DNA of 64,000 bases. It comes from Phellopilus nigrolimitatus. Lineage: Eukaryota; Basidiomycota; Agaricomycetes; Hymenochaetales; Hymenochaetaceae. The notes under the pieces were generated by a model. It had not been told where the DNA came from. It saw only the letters and a list, made by a program, of their open reading frames with translations, and searched no databases. This document shows positions 22,101 to 34,112 of this stretch, one piece after another. Position 1 is the stretch's first letter. Every line of letters starts with the position of its first letter. The stretch is taken from contig JAJOHG010000005.1 of the NCBI GenBank assembly GCA_021029095.1, forward strand, positions 1,302,001 through 1,366,000, given 5' to 3'. The translations under genes were made by a program, and so were the position numbers.

Positions 22101-25100
22101 TGGATTTCATGCGTTCTCTCCCTTAAATGTTTTTTATCTAGTAAGCCTCATCGTCCTTTGAGTAATATAAATGTGACAAACAGGAACTTCGCCTGGGGAA
22201 AAGATGAATGTCTTATACAGAACCTTTGAACAGCAGTAGCTTACTTCGAGCTCTATCCTTCGTTTACCTAATTGCATTTGGAGATGAACGCGTGCGATAA
22301 GCTCCTTACCCTGACGAGGAAAATATCATCAGCATAACAGTTCTCCGACTGATAGAGAAAAAATAGAACTCACGGTGAACGGTTTGCTCATATAACTAGA
22401 GAAATGACAGTTCAAGGAGACATCTAATGCAAAGAGAAATAAAATACACTTACTCGTCTGCCCCTGAGAGCTATTAGCAGATAGTATATAAGTTTTAGTG
22501 GATACTGATGATTCCTCTCTCCCCCAAAAGACTCACCAAGCCTTCTACTCTTGCCTCTTCGCTCTGTAGATGAAGAAAATAAATAAGAGCAACTACGTGC
22601 ATTGACTTTTACTCACCTCTTTCGCTGTGACAAGTATGATCGGTGTAAGCCCTGAACAGGAAAGTGATAAATACGCTGAAATAGACACGAATAACGGGAT
22701 AGAAAGTCTTACTAGTGTCAGAACGCCGCCGCACATGTGCTATCAGGCCGTATCCATCCAGTACTAGAATACACCGTAAGCATATGTACAAGTCACTTTG
22801 TTTTGTTTGAGAGAAGCCGGATGACTGCGTACTTGGCATCATCACATCACTAAGAATCAAGTTTGGTTTGATTTCGTCCAACAGATTGAGAGCTTCTTGA
22901 CCATTGCTGGCCTCGGCTACTTGACAGAAAGGATCAAACCTTCGGTGCAATGTCAGCAAAGGTTTATGTTTATAATATGGCGCTCACAATGATTTAATGT
23001 ACTGGATAATGGATAAGAGAAGTTAACGAAGTGTTACATTTGTTATAACGCTCATGGACTCACCCGCCGCATGTCAGCATTATCGTCGACTGAGAAATTA
23101 ACTGATGAGCACCGAAACACGATTAATGAATAGCAAGAACACATACCAAGCAGGACGACGTCGCTCTTGACAAAAAATAAGGTAGTCGGATCCATCTTCC
23201 CGCTCTCGCTGCTGCCTCCGGAATCGCTGGACTCGCTGGGTGTACGCAGGTCGGGCGGACGCCACGACCATTGTGTGGCCTCGTCGACAATGCCGCGCGC
23301 GTACAGACGGTGCTGTGGGGCGTCTGCATTGTCTTGCACGATGTGTCCTTCGGGGAGGTGGTCTTTTCCGAGCGGGAGCACGATGGTGAAGCAGCTGCCG
23401 TGGTTGTCCGGCGACTCCCCCTCGGTAAACGAGCTAACGGTAAGGTTCCCTCTGTGTAGTCTAACCAGTTCCTTGAAATGTGTAAGGACCACAAAATTAA
23501 GGGGCGAGCGCAGAAGCACAAAATACCTTTGTTAATGCTAGTCCGATACCGGTACCTTCGTGACTGCGGCTAATGGCCTTTAAAGGCATTAGCCGGAGAA
23601 AATAGGGGAAACTACCAGCGGTAACTTACGTCCACCCTGTGAAATCGATTGAAGACCTTGTGGATGTCTGATATGTCCCAGATTAAGCATATGTCGCCGA
23701 AGTGCCGAGAAAAAACATACCCGATTGGGGAATTCCGACACCAGTGTCTTTTACGTGGAAATGCACATGCTCTTTATCGTACTTGAGCATGACGTGAATA
23801 GAGCCCCGCATCGTGTCTATGCAGTACAGAAATCTGTCAGGAAGAATAAACGATAGATGATCGAAGGGCGTACACTTGAAAGCATTCCCAATAAGGTTGA
23901 AGAGAATCTTCTCCCAAAAGCTATCCTGGAGTTAATAAGGTATACAAACAAGAGAGAATATGCGTACTCTGGGTCTATATAGCTGACCCTCCGATCTGTC
24001 CTGTCACAATCGACGACGTACTAGAAATCATTGAAGTCGTTGAAAATCCCGCTCGAAGTTATCGAGCGCGAGCCTCACCTCGATTTCACTCTTTTCAATC
24101 GTACTGTTTCGTCCAATTCCGTTAAGCTTCATTATGAACGCACGATGAAAATGGAACATACCTTCGAAACAAAGTTGCAAGGTCTGACGTGTATTCGCCC
24201 AATTGGACGGGCCTGAATCGACCTACGAGGACCGAGTCTTAGAACGTGATATAAAACTTGCAGATGCCAATACGACGCACCCTCCAACTTATTCGCCGCA
24301 AGCTTGCTGAAGTCCATTAGAGAATCGACGAGACGTGCTAAACGCACGACGTTCCGAGATGCCATGACCAGGTTGTCTTTGACTTTCGAATCTCCGAGGT
24401 TCGCTATTGAGTCTTCCAGCGGACCCTGTATGAGGGTCAAGGGCGTTCCTGGAAGCAAAGTGAGGAAATGCAAAATTCAGAGGCTATGAATGCATAGCTT
24501 ACGCAGTTCATGAGACGCGTTGCTGAAAAAGGCAGTCTTTGCGCTATCAAGTTCTGCCAAATGTCTTTTATAGAACCTTCGGTCAGCCCCGTACAGCAGT
24601 TTGTCTTTAGAATCTTTGCACTTACTCAGCGCGTATGAGGTCGGCTTCTCTACCCTTAACAGCAGTAAGCAGTGAGTTCAGAGATATTCTTAACAGGTCA
24701 ATCCAGCCGGCATAATCATCATCATACGGTCGACGGCTGTTGAGGCCCAAGACGACCACGGCGGAGGGGATCTCCGCGTCGTCCACGACGATCGGAATGA
24801 CAATTGCCTCGCGCGCGTGCTCGCCCCAGCCGCGCAGCTCGAAGCCCTCGACGACGTAGTCCGGAATTGCAGGGACGTGCACCGGGCGCCGCGAGCTGAA
24901 GGCCTCCGCAAACGGCCATATCACCGCGGACTCGGGTATCTTCTGCACCGCCGTCGCGCTCGCCGCGTCCACGCTCGTAACGGAAAACGTGGACGGCGCA
25001 GACAGCGCGCGCGGCTCGGTGGAGCGCGAGGATGCGGACCCGGACGGGCTCGAGCCGGGCACGGTCGGCACGGCGGTAGAGGATGTCGAGGTCGACGCGC

Positions 25101-26901
25101 GTGAGTCGGAAGACGAGTCGTGCGAGCGGGAGGAGGGAGCGGGAGAACCGTTCTTCAGACGCGTTTTAGATGAGGGGCGGAGCGTGAGTGGGTCCAGAAA
25201 AAGCTCGTGCTTCTCAGGTACAGAAGGATGGGGGTTCGGCACGCCCACAGTACCAGCACGACGTAGCTCGATCTTGATGGGTGGACCGCCAACGGACTTA
25301 TGAATGTACGAGGTCCGCGGTTTATTTGAATTGGTTGCTGGTCCATCTTCAAGAAGTAATATGGGTTAAGGCGAACGAAAGAAAGTAGAAAGTACTGGCG
25401 CACCTTTAACGGAAACGGTATAGAAGGCGGCAAAGGGACAACTATAAAAATTAAACTTAATCGCTTCAACTCAAACACAGCGAATTGAACTTCCTTACTC
25501 GATTACGAACGGTTGAAGCTCATTGATAACTGCGTCCACGAATTCTGCTTGCGTTCGTGCCAACCCTAATAGAATTATAAGAGGCATGCTTGATATCCCG
25601 ACACAATCAACGAAACATACCAGCTTTATTAGCAAGTTCACGCAAGATGAGCATCCGCCTTTCAGTTATGATTTTTGAGGTGCTCTCTATGCCGTATTAG
25701 ATCTGGAAGAAAGAAAAGAAAAAAGGAGAATTCGATATACCAAAGGTACTATTGACGAAACCCTTCACGATGCCGTCTTCTTCAATGGGTACCTTCACGC
25801 AGAATTAGCACATTGACACGAAAGGAAGATTCATGCCTTACCCAGCTCCAGCTGTGATATGTCTCTTCCGGAAGCTTAGTCTCCGTCATTCGATTGATGA
25901 ACAGTAGATCTGCGTGGATGTCAGAGCTGTGCGCTTTTAATAGACGTCGCGAAGAAACTCAAACCATCTCGCTTTGCCACGGCTTCTCCGTGAAAGACTT
26001 TCGTCACAAGGGGCCCAATACTCTCCCATAATTCAGCCCAAGATACGCTTCCATGCTTCGCGAAGATGTGCGGGTGCTTATGATCCGCCATCTCTTTATA
26101 GGCATCGTTATACAGCAAAACGAGCTCTGGACCCCACCAAATGCTGAGCGGAAACGGATTCGCGAGGATGTAGTTGACTACCATGCACAAACTCGAGCCC
26201 CAAGCGCTGCGTGGGCCGAGCGGGGTGAGATGCCAATCGTAGTTCTCGATCATCTCTTTCATCCCACCCTCGGGCTTCCGCGTCAGCCCCTCAAACAGGC
26301 GATCCGGGGAGCGCGAGCTCTGGCCACTGCCCTGCGGCGTGCGCACGAGCGCAGAGAACGTCGTGGGGGTCATCGTGGCCGGGTTCGCGTGCATCTGCGC
26401 AGGTGACGGCGGGAAGTCGGGAAGCCGCATGCCGAAATCACGCCCGAAGCGCGTCACGAAGGTCGGGCTAGGAACCGTGATCACAGGCTCGAGCTTCGGC
26501 AGCGGCGAGCGCGGCGTGGAAGAGCATACCGTGTACTCATCGATGATAGTCTGAGAGAGCTCGAGCTGCACCGGCTCTGCGTCGAGCGGAGTCCAGGACG
26601 GCCGTACATGGACGACGAGGGTCTCCTGTCTGTGTTTTGGATTGTTCCGAGCACGATCGAGCCACAAAGCAAACTTCTCCGCCTGCTGCACGGTCTCCAA
26701 CGCCTCCAGAAAAGAGTGACCAAGTTCTGCGGTATCTGCATCTGGACCAAAGAGAAGCAAGCGGAAGGCAGGGTTGCCAAAGACTGGGTCGAGGGCGGGG
26801 GCGGCGTGACCGCGCTGACTCTTTCCACAAACAATGAATGCAGGGTGGGGGTATGCTGTTAAGAAAGATATGTATGGTAGAGATGACAGACAGGCTGTCA
26901 T
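19103..26901 (-). CDS. Dual hybrid histidine kinase (two HisKA-HATPase-REC modules)
   Basis: A many-exon gene covers 7.8 kb. In order of translation it has: an N-terminal PAS-like sensor (WHLTPLGPRSAWG...NPFPLSIWWGPELVLLYNDAY, 26901-25965); a further sensor segment (DLLFINRMTETKLPEETYHS, then LARTQAEFVDAVINEL); a GAF-like block with a Ser-rich insert (about 25350-24620); HisKA 1 with FFSNASHELRT (His codon 24510-24512); HATPase 1 with DTGVGI and GTGIGLALTK; receiver 1 with LILSDVMMP and YMSKPF; a PAS (VNPRWYEISGHDP); a Glu/Arg-rich helix; HisKA 2 with DVTSHELRQPV (His codon 21199-21201); HATPase 2 with TNLLSNGIKFTD, DSGPG and GSGLGLF; and receiver 2 with VLMDCEMP. It therefore has two complete phosphorelay cores, probably feeding Ypd1 and the osmotic/oxidative response regulators. 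No membrane span is visible. Just after the receiver 2 K-P motif the frame breaks (stop at 19161 in the spliced frame, 19103 in the next frame). Confidence 0.85.
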
Positions 26902-28013
26902 AATTGCAGGTTAGTTAGTATATCGTGCAGCACGCACACCGAGGACACCAAGTCGGAAGTAGATTTTCAGGCAGCTAGACGGCAGATAATCATGAGACAG
27001 AAGGAGAAATGCAGTGATTGGCGCGGATAAATGGAGGGCTGGTTAGTGGACGACTTGGACCGTGTTGCGCGACTGCAGGCGGACAAAGGGACGGCTGGCG
27101 GGGCTTGAGGCTGTTTGAGGCAGCTTGAGCTGGTTGAGGCCCTCAGACCGAGTCCCGAGACCCGGTCCGAAACCGCAAGTTCCATTACAGGAAAATGCCG
27201 ATCGGGGTAAGGGATCGACAAAGTTTGGGAATCATCTCTCCTCAATAAAAATACTTCCAAGCAGTACTTACTTCAGCTTCTCGTGACTCTATTCAACTGA
27301 CTTTTTCCCTACCATCCGTCAGGTTTGGTTATCCAAGCAACCCGTTTTCAATCGTTGGAGCACTATTAGAATTGCGTACGTCCAAACCTTTGCGCCTTAC
27401 ATGCTTCAATTTTTTTATCAAGTAATAAACCGTCTATTTGGCCAAGTCCGGTTCAGCGCAGCTTCATACATAAGCTACTGAACTACCCTTGCCGGTCGTT
27501 GGAGATAAAGGCATGACATACGGAATGTACTGCATCTCCGCCGAGAACATCATGATCGTGATGTTAGAAACCCTATTTACTTTTTTTGCTTACTACTCCA
27601 TCGGCATCTTACATTGTACAAGAATTCAGAACTATTCTGGCTGCAGATCGAAAAGTCCTTCTTGTAAGGTATCAGCTGGCGGCCACCACCTTTCGATGCT
27701 GCCAAGCCTCTCTTTCACTGCACACCCGTGGAAACTCGCCAAATCGGGCTCACATTCTCGATATAAAATATCCCTTCGTGTCCCGGCATGCTCCACACGT
27801 GTACGACGCACGAATTCGCCTGCCTATTTGTGAAGGCGAGCGCCGAGCCGCGGTGATTCGTCGGAAAATCCGAAACAGGCATAAACATATGATGGCTGCC
27901 CGATTGGGCTTTATATTAAGCTCTCCTCCGCCTCCAAGTCCTTTCCCCCTCCCTGTTCAATCTCACCACCGCACGGTGGTTCACACTACCGCTACCAAAG
28001 CTCCTCCGAGATC
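26902..28013. promoter_or_regulatory. Divergent promoter region (kinase / GH3)
   Basis: This is 1.1 kb between two divergent genes. On the GH3 side, GGCTTTATATTAAGC lies about 100 bases before the start codon (about 27908-27920), a candidate TATA region, followed by a pyrimidine-rich leader. A 97-codon minus-strand frame at 27260-26967 has no conserved pattern. It could be 5' leader of the kinase, whose real start may lie in an upstream exon. Near 27145-27175 there is a GGTCCGAAACC-type word reminiscent of the repeats at 54 kb. Confidence 0.45.
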
Positions 28014-31000
28014 ATGGCACCGTCAGACTTCAGCAAAGCCGATATTCCGAGCATAGTTGAAAAGCTGACGCTCGAGGAAGCCATCGACCTGATCGCTGGT
28101 GTCGGCTTCTGGCACACCCATGGCGTGGAACGCCTCGGTATCCCTGCGGTCAAGGTATGACTCGCTCTTAATAAAGAGTTTACGGATCGGCTCAAGGAGT
28201 CCGTCGTCGCAGGTCAGCGACGGCCCTAACGGTAAACGGAGAGAAATGATCGGCGTGGAATGTATGCTGATCCTCATATGCAGGCGTACGAGGGAATTTC
28301 TTTTTCATGGGGACTCCCGCAAAGTGTTTGCCGGTATGCTTTCAATCGCATACGATCCTTCTGAAGTGTATTCTGATCGTGTGCATTCTATATAGTCCGC
28401 TACGGCTCTAGGCGCGACTTGGGACACCGAGCTCATCAACGAGGTCGGCGCGAAGCTATTAGCACCTGAAGCGAAGCTCAGGTCTGCATCGGTTCTCCTG
28501 GCACCGACATGCAATATCCAACGCGTACGTCTTATTTCTTCCTTTTCATAAATTGCACTCATTAAGTCCGAACGGTGAATTATAGAATCCCCTTGGAGGC
28601 AGAGTAAATATTACCTGTTCGCCGTACACTTCACACAATTCTAATCCAGAACCAGAGCTTTGAGAGCTTCTCAGAGGACCCTTATCTCTCTGGCCTGATT
28701 GCGGCGGCCTATGTCGCCGGCGTCCAGTCCAAGGGTATTGGCACCGCCATTAAGCATTTTGCGTGAGTCCTAGCTGGTAAATTAAAGCTCATTCAGATTC
28801 TAGAGTAACTTCTGCTCTACAGGACCAACGACAAGGAGAACGATAGGTTTGCTTATGACAGTATCGTTAGCCCTCGTGCTCTGCGTGAGATTTACATGAT
28901 GCCTTTCATGCTGGCCGAAAAGTTCGCGAAACCGTGGTCATACATGACCGCGTACGTTGGATATCTCAGACGGTTATCTGGAGTTCTTTACTAACTCCTG
29001 GGCTCTGCCTGTCAGTTATAATCGCGTGAATGGTACCCACCTTTCTGAGAATCCTCTCATTCTCAAAGATGTCCTGCGCAAGGAATGGGGTTCCGACGCT
29101 ATGATTATGAGCGATTGGTCAGACCGTTCTAATTAATTTTATGCTGAAGCCTCAAGCTCATTACCTTCCAACCTTCAGGTTCGGAGTGTATAGCGTGGCG
29201 GAGAGTATCAACGCCGGTTTGGACCTAGAGATGCCGGGTACGAACAAGTGGCGGACGTGGGACAAAACTTTCCGCTCGATCGGCTCGCGTAAAACTACAG
29301 CGCGCATCGTGAAGGAACGCGCGACGAAAGTACTCGAATTCGTGCAGAAGTGCACGCAGGGTGCTCCAGACGTATGTCTTCTAAATATATATCAAACAAA
29401 ACATTTATTCCGCGCCTAAACAGGTTCTTGACGGCGACGGCAAAGAGCGCACGCTGGAGAGCGAGGAAGACATTGCACTTATGCGCAAAGTCGCCGCCGA
29501 GTCGATCGTCCTGCTCAAAAACGACACCGGCATCCTGCCGCTGAAACCAACGGAGCTGAAGAAGGTCGCCATCCTCGGAGGCAACGCGAAGGCGATTGTC
29601 CTTTCCGGAGGCGGCTCCGCATCGCTTAAAGCCCTCATACTTTGTCTCACCTTACGACGGCATTGTGAATGCACTCGGCAAAGACGTGCAGATTACGTTC
29701 GCTGAGGGTGCTCGATGTCTGTTTTTACTGCTGTCTAATCCTTCAATCCCAATCTCACAAACCTACTTCGCTTTTTGTTTCTTACAGCCTTCAAAACCCA
29801 ACCTTTACTCGACTACGAACTCGTCACCGAGAATGGCGAAAGAGGATGGACTGGCACCTGGTACCGGAATGGTCCAGATGGGCTGACGGCGGTGGGCGAA
29901 CCTGTCAAGACGCAAGTCATCGACGAAACCAACTCGTTTATTAGCGTCGACAAGCCGAAAGAGCTCGGAGACTCGTCGCACTTCACCCTCCACCTGCGCG
30001 GAAAGCTCAAGCCCAGGCCCGCCGACACAAAGTTCGAATTTGGTCTGACCGTCGCTGGACGTGCGAACGTAAGCTATTCGTCTAAAGTAGCGCAGAGAAG
30101 ACGTATTCATTCGTCTCTTCTTTTCGCTATGGCCAGTTGTATGTTGACGACAAGCTCGTTATTGACAACTTGGACGCGCCAGCGTCGCGGCGAGGCCTTC
30201 TTCAGCTCAGGGACACAGGAGGAAACGGGAATTGTTGAGCTCAAGGCCGGCTTTGCGCACGACGTCCATGTGCACTTCGTGAATGTGCGCGGACCGGCGG
30301 ATGGCGACGAGGATGAGCAGCTCATGGACTCGAATCCGGGCGTGCGGCTCGGGGGATCGCCGGTTGTGGATGCGGACGACGACCTGGCGCACGCGGTGCA
30401 GCTTGCAAAGGAAGCAGACGTCGCGATCGTCGTCGTGGGCCTGAATAGCGACTGGGAGTCTGAAGGATACGACCGGACGACGCTTGGTCTGGCAGGCAGG
30501 ACGGACGAGCTCGTCGCCAAGGTCGCCGCAGGCGAACTAAGAAGACTGTCGTCGTCACTCAGTCTGTGCGTACAGTTTGTTTATACCGAATGCACGCTCG
30601 TATTTAATCATTTCGTTAATCAGGGCTCCTCCATTACCATGCCTTGGGCAGACTCCGTGCCTTCTGTGGTGCACTCATGGTACCTCGGCAACTCGACTGG
30701 AGATGCGATCGCAGACGTTCTCCTTGGGAATGTCAACCCTTCCGGGAAGCTTTCGCTCACGTTCCCTAAGCGGCTTGAGGATGTTCCCTCGTACGGGCAC
30801 TTCCATTCAGAGCATGGCAAGGTGCTTTACTCGGAAGATTTGTTCGTCGTAAGTGAAAGGTTCTGATCAACGAGAGCGTACCTCAGTACTGTCTGTAGGG
30901 ATACAAGCACTACCACAACATCAAGATCGAACCCCAGTGGGCATTCGGGTGAGTAGACGAACCCGTAAAAAATCTCTCTTTTGAACTTCTTTTCAGGCAC

Positions 31001-31425
31001 GGCCTTTCGTACACCTCCTTTGAGTACTCGGACCTCAGCGTCTCCAAGCCCAAAGTGCTCGCCACCGACTCTGGGAAGGATCTCTCTGTTACCTGTCTCG
31101 TTGAAGGTCACCAATACGGGTGCTGTCTCCGGCACGGAGACTGTCCAGGTCTACTGTGGCATATCCGGCGACGTCCGAGCTCACGCAAGTGCCGCTCGCG
31201 CTCAAAGCATTCAAGAAAGTGAAGGATCTCCAGCCGGGCGAGGCGCGCAATGTGGAGCTGCCGCTCGACAAGTACGCTGTGAGCTACTGGGAGGATCGTA
31301 TTAGTGCCTGGACGATCGACCGCGGGGAGTACGGTGTCTTCGTCGGCTCTTCGTCGGACAACCTACCGCTCAAGGCGGCGCTCGTCCTCGATAAAAGAGA
31401 CGCGTTTGAATGGAACGGGTTGTGA
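28014..31425 (+). pseudogene. GH3 beta-glucosidase with PA14 insert, reading frame broken
   Basis: Fifteen exons (first 28014-28154, last 30997-31425) describe a GH3 enzyme of about 860 aa. It starts with LTLEEAIDLIAGVGFWHTHG, then VSDGPNG, KHFATNDKEND, and the nucleophile region MIMSDWFGVYS (the Asp of SDW). A PA14-like insert follows (LLDYELV...GWTGTWYRN, YVDDKLVIDN), then GLNSDWESEGYDR with the likely acid/base Glu, and a fibronectin-III-like end (FGHGLSYTSFEY, ETVQVY). Two exons are tiny (28213-28231, 19 nt; 28586-28603, 18 nt). There is no signal peptide, so the enzyme would act inside the cell on beta-linked di- or oligoglucosides. The conserved frame must shift at about 29628, 30175, 30535, 31109 and 31155, each by one base, while all splice sites and phases remain correct. 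Either these are assembly indels or the gene is a young pseudogene. The family assignment itself is secure. Confidence 0.85.
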
Positions 31426-32214
31426 TTCCGTGTGGGACTTTTGCCATTGATGGCAGACTCTGGGACGAAGATAACAAGTTGTATGTTTACTTTTATTGCT
31501 TATCCGACAATTGAATAAAGGGGTTTGTTCGGAGGCCGGTCTGCTTCACTTCAGCGTCTATTGCTTCTGTAAGATCCGGTGCCTTTTTGATCTTATCGCG
31601 CGTCTATACGCGACGATCACAATTTATGTAGCAATGCAGGGAAGTCAAATTTGATCTTCACTTGTAAGCCAAAAGGATACCAGGTACGAGCACAATTATA
31701 TTTACTAAGATATACATGGTGAGAAGACTGAGACTCTGAGAAAGAAAGACTTACTGCCAGTGACCACATTAATAGTCAGTCAACTAGCGGGATTATAGAT
31801 GCACGTGGCCGGCAGCGTCATCACTTGCCAAAGAAGGAATAGACTTTGCGTCGATCCTTGTTGCTTCTCGACAAGTAAACCTCTCATCGTAGTCGTTGCT
31901 TGCTGCGAAACACGAATGCTACTCTCCCAGTTTCTCATCTGTTCGCCTTTTGCTCCGGGTCTCCCACATTCTGATCGCGAACACGTGATCGCGTCCGGAT
32001 ACCTCAACCACGGCTTCCGACAACCGCGTTTCGGTGCATCAGCTTGACGTGATATCATTCCCTATTAAGCCTCTCCGATGGATGGTCTCCCAGACCCCAT
32101 TCTCTCCTTACCCACTCACCAAGTCCCTCTTTTCCCTTCTGTAGACGCTGTCTGCCTTGAATTCAGCCCACACTAACTTCATGTACATGCACAACTGACG
32201 ACAATTCCACAACC
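31426..32214. other. Intergenic region
   Basis: Between the GH3 gene and the single-pass membrane protein gene I see only short opposing frames (about 31780-32060) without conservation. The last 150 bases are pyrimidine-rich, as usual for a fungal promoter. No RNA gene or repeat is noticed. Confidence 0.4.
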
Positions 32215-33895
32215 ATGCCTTCCTTGACGAACCTTACCATAGACGACACTTCCGTCGATATTATTTATTCGCAAAACTGGGCAGTGCAGTCCGCGCAGGA
32301 CCCGAACACAGATCAGTTCTTCCAGTCGACGTACCACAGTGCGCAGGCGGACGGCGCATCTGCCAATATCACTTTCACTGGTGCGTCCTTTCCGTGTCGG
32401 GCGCGAGAGGAATGTTAAAGTGCGCACGCAGGGTCCTCTATCTATTTATTCGGCTCGAAAGGGCCTGGTCATGTCCGTCTCGCAAACAAACTCTCAACAA
32501 AACACACAGCTAAATGTTTTCGACAGGCAAACTACAGCGTGCAATTCGACAATCTCGTCATTTATTACTCCGGGATCGCGGAGACGACAGAATACCAGGC
32601 GCCCTTGTTCGGATACACGTTCACCAACTACGGGACGCACTTTGTTTCTCTCACCTCTCATTTCACTCCGAACGGTGAATGGTTGGATCTTGACTACCTT
32701 ACCATTTCGGTAAACGAAACTGGGTGCGTACCTTTCTCTTATTCATAACCTGAGAAGATTGTTTGATTTAGTTTTCTTCTTTCAATTCCTCAGTGGCCCT
32801 TCATCACCTTCAACAATAACAGCAGCTTCTGGCGCTACAACTACTCAGTCGATTCTCCCACCCTGGCTTTCTAACTCGTGAGTCCCTGTCATCATCCTCA
32901 TCGTTGGTGGTTCCTTGACAAATTTTCTGTCGGCTCGACCGCGCATCCTCGCAGTTCGTCGTCTTCAGCATCATCCTCTACAGGATCTGTCAGCGCGCCA
33001 TCATCCACATCTTCGTGAGCGTGTCCTTCGCTTTTGATTCTTCACTCTATTTCTGACCATTCCACCTGTTATCTCGTGTACCCCTTGCGTCTCATCTGAC
33101 AGGAACGCCGCATCTTCACCAGCATCGCGTCCCACACTCATTTCGTCCATCGTGCTCGGAACTCTTCTAGCCGCCCTGCTCGCAGTCGGACTCGGCTTCT
33201 GCATCACCCGCCGAAAACGGCGTAGCGCAGAAGAGCCTGCCGCTCCTACATTTTCATGCAAACCCACGCTGGTGATGTCCGCGTTGCCTTCTCCCGCGAT
33301 CGCCATACCGGACATATATGGTGCGCAGTCGCCGTCGTCCCGCACCGACCCGTTCCATCGCGAGCCCGGCCTCGTCGGCCAACTCACTGACGGGCGGCAA
33401 AGCCCCTGGAGCGTACTGAGCCAGGGAAACGCGACGGTGGTGACCTCCGCGAGCACGACGCAGCTGCTCAATGCACACCAGCGTAAAATGTCGGAAACGC
33501 GCTCGCATTCGCAGTCGAGGCACCAGCCACGAGAGTATAGGGGGCACACGCCCGGAGCCGCCAGCCAGCAGTCGCTCCCGCTCTCCCAGATGCCGCTCGT
33601 CGCGCAGCACCGCGCGTTCGACTCCGATTCCGCCATCGCGCTCGGCGCGCCGGGGTCAGCCCCTCAGACTGCGGAATCCGGGGGCCAGTTCGCTTCCCAG
33701 CCTCCCGGGCACAGCACCAACCACTCAGACTCGACGCTCTCGTTACCCTTGGGCCGCGGGCCGAAGCGCCCGAAGCGCCCTGGTGAGGGCTTGCTCGAAT
33801 GGCTCGGCAATGGCATTAGGCTCGAGCGCAGCGCGAGCCGGCAGCGCCGGATGAATGACGAGAACTCTGAACGGACTGACTTTTTGAAGGTATAA
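32215..33895 (+). CDS. Single-pass membrane protein with Ser/Thr-rich stalk
   Basis: Six exons (32215-32380, 32432-32472, 32527-32723, 32794-32877, 32955-33014, 33103-33895) give about 446 aa. The outer part is a beta-rich domain (NLTIDDTSVDIIYSQNW, SSIYLFGSKGPGHANYSVQF, NYGTHFVSLTS) of a type common in basidiomycete surface proteins. A Ser/Thr/Ala-rich stalk likely to be O-glycosylated follows. One transmembrane helix, SIVLGTLLAALLAVGLGFCI, is followed by ITRRKRR as the stop-transfer signal. The cytosolic tail of about 240 residues is polar with many Ser, Gln and Pro. No N-terminal signal peptide is visible, so either the first exon is missed or the single helix acts as the signal-anchor. 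A surface sensor or adhesion role is inferred only from layout. Phases agree at all introns. Confidence 0.72.
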
Positions 33896-34112
33896 TGCGA
33901 TAGTACCGGTGCCGTTGCTCTCCGGTTTAGCTTGTTTTATTTTTGTCTGCACCGTGCTTCTCGCTCCAGAAGACACCATGTCAATCGCACGGCTGCCCTA
34001 CCAGATTTCGCTAAGAAAAATAAGATTCGTGTCCATATGTGAAAGAAACTTAATGCCAGACGCTGCCTCGAATAAGCGGATGCAAAGAGACATCATACCC
34101 TCTCAATGGACT

